The notes below the pieces were generated by a model that saw only the letters and a program-made list of their open reading frames with translations, had not been told where the DNA came from and made no database searches. DNA of 64,000 nt, taken from the NCBI GenBank assembly GCA_026874595.1, contig CM049316.1, positions 22,033,839 through 22,097,838 of the forward strand, given 5' to 3'. Shown in pieces: positions 59,531 to 64,000 of this stretch. Numbering within the stretch: position 1 is the stretch's first letter; each line of letters starts with the position of its first letter. The translations under genes and the position numbers were made by a program. Origin of the DNA: Sipunculus nudus (Eukaryota > Annelida > Sipuncula > Golfingiida > Sipunculidae).

Positions 59531-61210
59531 ATAGTTGGACGGTAAGTTAGGTAGATGTAGGCAGGGATGCAGACAGGCAGGCAGGCAGGCAGGCAAAGAA
59601 ATATGTTTAACTCCTAGTATTCTCTCGTAATGATAACCATTAAAGAAATCATGGCTGGTTCGTTGTGATACTCGTTTAGTTTTACACAGGTCTACGAGTG
59701 TTTTATTTTTCTTCTCAGGCAACAGCGGTGCATGCTGGTATCATGGCTTCTTCCTGTTTTGGCGGGAATTATTATACTCTACTCAGTGCCGCAACGACAA
59801 CAAAATCCTGATATTAAAAGAGAAGACAGCAAATCTTCAGATAGTTTAAACTGGTCCAAAATGGCCACCGTGTGCGAAAAGAAAGGGGTTCCAGTGTTGC
59901 TGGTGCTCCGACTGCTGTTGTCCGTTCCTGGACCGATGTTCCATATTAGTCTCCCGCTGATTGCAATGGAGAGCTTTGGACTAGACGCCAAGCATGCCGG
60001 TCTTTTATTGTCATATTGTGGAATCGTTGGAATTGTAAGTTAAGTCTGATCATCTTAAGTTTTTAATATATCCTTTAAAAAGACACTAGAATCATGCAAG
60101 GTTATGAGCATACACCAACCTATACAAAACAAAAAAAAAGGAACTGTAACTTTCATATATTTATTTTTGTTGGAGGTTACTTAATGCTAGCTGAACTAAA
60201 TGTATCTGACTATTCATTTTAAGATCTCGGACTACTTGACAGGCAGTATAGCACGTCTCCTCTCATTTTATATCCTGGTGTTAATCGGGCCCGGTGATTA
60301 CTCCACCTGCGGGCCCTAGGTTTATTATCGCCCCCATTGTTGGGTCATACCATCGAGTAACCCCCGAACTCCGCATTCGTTTGTGAGTGAAGCACGGCCT
60401 TTAGGCACGACCTTCCCATTAAGCCTAGAGTGAGCAGACCGTTAAAAAAGAAGAACAAACAGCGAACATTGATTTTGTAATGAGGGTATTTTATTTTCAC
60501 CGTACTTTATAATACAAAGATTGTTTAGGACTCTTATGTTATCCTAGACAACCTGATGGCGTTTGACTAATAGGCGAACGGTCCCCGGAACGAACCCTAC
60601 CGGTGACTCAAGTCGTTTTGACGAAATCTCGATGGAACCTCAGTGATTCGATCTCATGTCTTTACGTCAGGTTACATGTCGATCTCATGTCTTAACGTCA
60701 GGTTATGATTTTGGATTACTCCCAACCCAATGCATATAAATCCTGAATTCCAGAAGGCTTAATGATAACATTTCATTCTTATCGAGTGGTAACCTTCATC
60801 CTCATTCAACACACAGTGACACCTACAGGCAATGGGCTTTCATTTACAAGAAAAAAAATATTTAAATTGACCAGCCATAGAAAACGTAAAAAAAGTCGCA
60901 TTTTACCGTAGGTATGTTTTCCTTCACCTCAAAGAATTTTATTCGAAAATTATACTTAGACATTAGCCATATATATATATACAACGCGACAGATACTGTT
61001 ATGTAGTTTTGTATAAGTCCACTCAAATGTTACTGGGTTCTTAAAATAGAGTGCCTTGTAAATTATAAAAAATATTTTTTACAAAATCATGAGAAAATGA
61101 AGGAAAAGTTCAAAAATATATTTACCATCAGAAAGCTCACTTTACCAGGTTTTAAACAATGTTTATTTCATGGAGTCTAATATGAATTTAAAACAACATT
61201 TGGATAGATT

Positions 61211-61271
<61 letters not shown>

Positions 61272-61540
61272 AGGGTTTAAGACGATAATGACATCTTAAG
61301 CTGAAACAATTTATCCAAATGCTATTAATACTTTTATTTTTTTGGCTAACATAATTCACTCGGTAAAACGAAGTTTATGATTCCTTTGTTGAACAGAGAT
61401 CCCCATTGCTCGAATTATTTTGTATTCATGTCTTTCAGATAGCAAATGGATACCTAGTGGGAAAACTGGCCAAATTAATAGAAGAAAAACTACTTCTAAA
61501 ATACGCGTGCGTTGTGATGTTGTTGACCTATCTTCTCATG
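55037..61540 (+). CDS. MFS transporter, SLC22A18-like, 5' five exons (3' part outside window)
   Basis: Coding exons 55037-55186, 57530-57773, 58815-58947, 59719-60034 and 61439-61540 have AG/GT borders and compatible phases, giving 315 residues without a stop. The ATG follows ATAAAA in the first exon. After a Lys/Arg-rich cytosolic start, helix 1 is QILAIYAAITISEIAVSMYI. The second exon carries MFS motif A (GYMADVFGARTVLLI) in the loop between helices 2 and 3. GRVQIATSIGLVFGPPLGGL is helix 5 with its Gly/Pro-rich packing motif. A hydrophilic central loop (QNPDIKREDSKSSDSLNW) splits the two halves. The arrangement resembles SLC22A18/MFSD9-10-type proton-coupled transporters. The last helices (exons after the donor at 61541) are not in the window. 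The substrate is unknown. Confidence 0.85.
55187..57529. other. Intron 1 of the MFS gene
   Basis: No exon recognised. It holds poly-C and poly-T tracts (56110-56129, 57232-57253) and a repeat copy on the minus strand at 56155-56280. A TATA-like run (57022-57030) followed by AAG/GTATGT at 57058 could mark an internal promoter, but no ORF supports it. Confidence 0.5.
56155..56280 (-). repeat. Dispersed repeat, minus-strand copy
   Basis: On the minus strand it reads TGTGCTGTTTGAGGAGACTG, AATGTGTCAGTGCTGGTGGT, then GTGGCGACATCTGTG and AAACTCAGAAGCTGG, matching 62795-62880 on the plus strand. Confidence 0.6.
57774..58814. other. Intron 2 of the MFS gene
   Basis: Non-coding. 58075-58215 contains GAAAGTTTCATCGAAATCCG and CCCGCTTGGCGGAGGTAG, a phrase set common to dispersed repeats (compare CCTCCGCCACGTGGCGAG at 20783). 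Confidence 0.5.
58948..59718. other. Intron 3 of the MFS gene
   Basis: Contains a (TA)n tract (59483-59527) and a (CAGG)n run (59574-59596). A 104-codon open frame at 59087-59401 crosses it but has no splice support or recognisable domain. Confidence 0.55.
59483..59596. repeat. (TA)n and (CAGG)n microsatellites
   Basis: TA units at 59483-59527, then after 45 bp a GCAGGCAGGCAGGCAGGCAGG run. Confidence 0.9.
60258..60445 (-). repeat. Dispersed repeat, minus-strand copy
   Basis: Reverse complement matches 54020-54290 in order: GGGAAGGTCGTGCC, TCACTCACAAACGAATGCGG, TACTCGATGGTATGACCCA and TAGGGCCCGCAGGTGGAGTAA. Confidence 0.7.
61216..61271. repeat. (TA)n(TG)n microsatellite
   Basis: About 34 bp of TA units followed by about 22 bp of TG units. 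Confidence 0.92.
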
Positions 61541-62794
61541 GTAAGTACTCATTAAGTCACGTTCAGCAGAAAGATCACTGGCTAAATTGTTGGTCACGTG
61601 TCACAGTCTGATCCCTTTATTTGCATACACCATTATGCAGTAGTCAATAGTGTAGGTAATTAAATGCTATATACTTAAGCAGCTCATTTTTCATTGACGG
61701 TTTTAGACACATATAGCTATATATTGTACTCGATTGTTGAAACGCAATATGTAGAAATGGAACCTGTTTTGTTTTTACACCCACTGAAATATAATTTTAC
61801 CTTCTAAGCACATCCTTTTATTTAAGATTTACTTTTATTATTATTGCGCCAAGGAAGTTGACAAGGGGTTATGTGATCGGTTATGTGTACACACAAATAT
61901 TGCTTGACATAGTGTGAGCAAGCAATGTCTACGATGAAATTTTGAGGCAGGATGGGCAATGGGCGAAAAAGAAGACTCTTATTGTTGGGGCGATCCCGGT
62001 TCGCCCCTTTCTTGCCGGCTGCCGCGTTTGTTTCTTTTCATACAATATCTCCAAAATACATCCGTCTCTGCCCAAACATTTAATCACATTTTCCCAGCTC
62101 TATCACTCACTCTTTAAAAATCGATTGAGAACTTTTATTAGACTTTCCGCTAACAGAAGTAATTGGTCTACTCTCGTCGTCATGGTGGCGTCATTGGAAT
62201 TTCGGTGCAATGAAAATGACTTCATAGTGACGTCTGTTGGGCGTGACAACGTGACAAGCTGCTATTTGCTGAATTAACCTGCACCAAGCCCCTCCTTGAC
62301 GTCACTTGTTCACTTCACCGTTCACTTCACCGAGCCTGTACAGACCGACAGCCAAACAATTTTTGTTACATTTTCACAACACAAAATTTAAAAACTTTCT
62401 TAGGTATTTCACTGAACTTAAGGGGAATGTTGGGCAGAAAGTATTTGTTTTCAATTATGTCGAAAGTCGCTATCACCTGATGTTTTCAATTAACTCCTGT
62501 AACTTAATGTGGCGTTGTGGGATAGGAGTTGATACATTTGAGGCGGTTCGGGTGCGGATTTAGCTTTTTGCGGAGGAATGCGATCTGTTAGTACTTTCTG
62601 GTTTCATTTAAAATGTCCGAGGTAATCTTTAACTCTTAGGAAATATATTCGGGTTGTTTTTGTAAACTTATAATAAAGTTTCAAAACGACTTTTCCCTCC
62701 ATCTTAAAACGTCCGTGCAGACGAGTGACTTATTACCGGGTCAGGTCGAGGTCAGTCCATTGTGTGGCTTCAGCAGTGAACACAAATAGTAGCC

Positions 62795-62880
62795 ATTTTT
62801 TTGTGCTGTTTAAGGCGACTGAATGTGTCAGTACTGATGGTGTTCAGGCGATATCTGTGTCTCACTTTAGAAACTGGTTT
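62795..62880 (+). repeat. Dispersed repeat, plus-strand copy
   Basis: TGTGCTGTTTAAGGCGACTG, AATGTGTCAGTACTGATGGT, CGATATCTGTG and AGAAACTGG match the minus-strand copy at 56155-56280. Confidence 0.6.
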
Positions 62881-63169
62881 ACGTCGGGGATATGAGATAC
62901 AGAAGCTCATGTTTAACGGACGAAAAGAAAATGTTCTACGGTTGAGCTTGAATTTTATATATATCTTCATACCGAACACTTTGTGGACAATATTTTCTTA
63001 GGGCTGCCAAACTGTGCATCTAACATGATAATATATAGAGCCTTAAAATACATGACTCTATCATCTTCTTCTCCGATTTACATAGCGATCATTTGTACCA
63101 GGCCTCAATTCAAAGCACAGTTGCGCGAATCCCTATTTGTGGTTGGTTTTTTTTTCGAGTAATGGACGA

Positions 63170-63220
63170 TACTGCACTATATATAGAGTATATAGTAGTG
63201 CCTTACATAGTAAGGCACCA
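63170..63220. repeat. Adjacent small palindromes
   Basis: CACTATATA-TAGAG-TATATAGTG (63174-63196 region) is followed at once by GTGCCTTAC-ATA-GTAAGGCAC, two stems that may be the tip of a fold-back element. Confidence 0.6.
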
Positions 63221-64000
63221 GTATTGCAAGCTGAGAATTTGGACAACGACGATCCGGTTGATATCACTCCCGCCTGCACAAGTTTTCCCCTCGTTTTTAA
63301 GTAGCCATCGTTTGTCTTTCTGTTGACGTTCTCCTGGCTGGATCAGCGGCACCATTGTCATTCTTGACCTATGCTATCCCGGGCTGAATTTTATTCATGG
63401 TTCTACTATAAAAAATAAATTGTTTGCGGGAGTCCAGTTAGAAATAAAACCTGTCTCCCATAATAAATGGCAGTGAAAATATACCTAAATGCTCAATTTA
63501 TTTTCGGAAGCGACCAACAGACTATAAAACGCGACCCAAAATTCGAACTAACATTTGTAAACAAATACACGTGTTTCTTCCACCAGCAGTCACATTTGAA
63601 CTAACGACGGACGGATAAGAGCTCGTTTTATTGACAGAAAAGGGCAATTTTAAGCATGGCTACAGATCTTACGAAAGTGCTTACTTAATTGGTGAGATAC
63701 AATTGCACAAACTTTAATGAATGACATTTTCTTTTACCTGATTATTGATCTGAAATCCCTTGCATCGGTCAGCTGGTTTATTTGTCCACGTGCGCGTGCA
63801 CATCAAATGCTTTACGTCCAGGGCTGAGTCAAAACTACGTGTTATCCAATCAAAAGCGTGCATCCCACACCTGTTGTGACGTGTAAAAGTCGGAAAATCC
63901 ACAGAGAGCTTGACAATTCACGGATAATCCCCGGAGAAATGTTTGAGTTTTTGAAAAATGTTTTATACATTAACAGTTGCATTTAAGCATTAAAATCACT

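Larger units (their letters stand above)
60035..61438. other. Intron 4 of the MFS gene
   Basis: Contains the minus-strand dispersed repeat (60258-60445), a 30-bp tandem duplication at 60647-60705 (CGATCTCATGTCTT(T/A)ACGTC) and a (TA)n(TG)n tract at 61216-61271. Confidence 0.55.
61541..64000. other. Intron or downstream region of the MFS gene
   Basis: No further MFS exon was recognised before the window ends. TGACGTC (CRE-like) occurs near 62230 and 62298. A repeat copy lies at 62795-62880 and a palindromic segment at 63170-63220. ORFs at 61942-62563 show no domain. Confidence 0.5.

Noticed and set aside
61942-62563. Later exons of the MFS transporter
   Set aside because: Frames here are polar and Ser/Thr/Asn-rich without membrane helices or splice acceptors in phase with the 61540 donor.

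Overview
The window looks like nuclear DNA from an invertebrate animal, most likely a mollusc or another lophotrochozoan. It is AT-rich. Genes are split into small exons with GT..AG introns of 0.3-3.5 kb. The gaps carry long (TA)n microsatellites, tRNA-derived SINEs, LINE, Gypsy, DIRS, Tigger and Harbinger-like fragments, and small dispersed repeats. There are no operons, CRISPR arrays or bacterial features. The phylum is inferred from overall character only; no alignment was run.

Layout. (1) 1-2577: the last three exons of an ADP-ribosylglycohydrolase (ARH-fold) gene that begins before the window. (2) 2580-7690: a transposon graveyard. It holds a non-LTR retrotransposon split by a Tigger/pogo fragment and other DNA, then the 3' part of an LTR, a tRNA-Pro-type primer binding site and a decayed Gypsy gag, then a possible LINE 3' tail. 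(3) 10638-22114: a complete tandem paralogue of the same gene: TATA promoter, 5' UTR exon, eight coding exons and 363 codons. A solo LTR of the same Gypsy family sits inside its intron 5. (4) 22115-31200: the duplicated 3' flank, minisatellites, one candidate exon and a 1.9-kb TTA-flanked TIR element. (5) 31242-38986: a three-coding-exon gene for a secreted, probably GPI-anchored Ly6/uPAR protein of 141 residues, with its TATA promoter. (6) 39000-43172: mostly unexplained, with one candidate minus-strand exon. (7) 43173-47422: a 4.25-kb DIRS-order (tyrosine-recombinase) retrotransposon with split direct repeats A1-ORFs-B1-A2-B2. (8) 47423-55005: small repeats, a 44-bp minisatellite and a fold-back element. 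(9) 55037-61540: the first five coding exons (315 codons) of a major-facilitator transporter resembling SLC22A18; the rest lies beyond the window.

The three host genes share no obvious pathway. The clearest story is evolutionary. A segment carrying the ARH-fold gene, with a SINE in its last intron, was duplicated. The downstream copy then took an LTR insertion that the upstream copy lacks. The youngest insertion appears to be the DIRS-type element: its terminal repeats are almost identical, yet its reading frames are broken.
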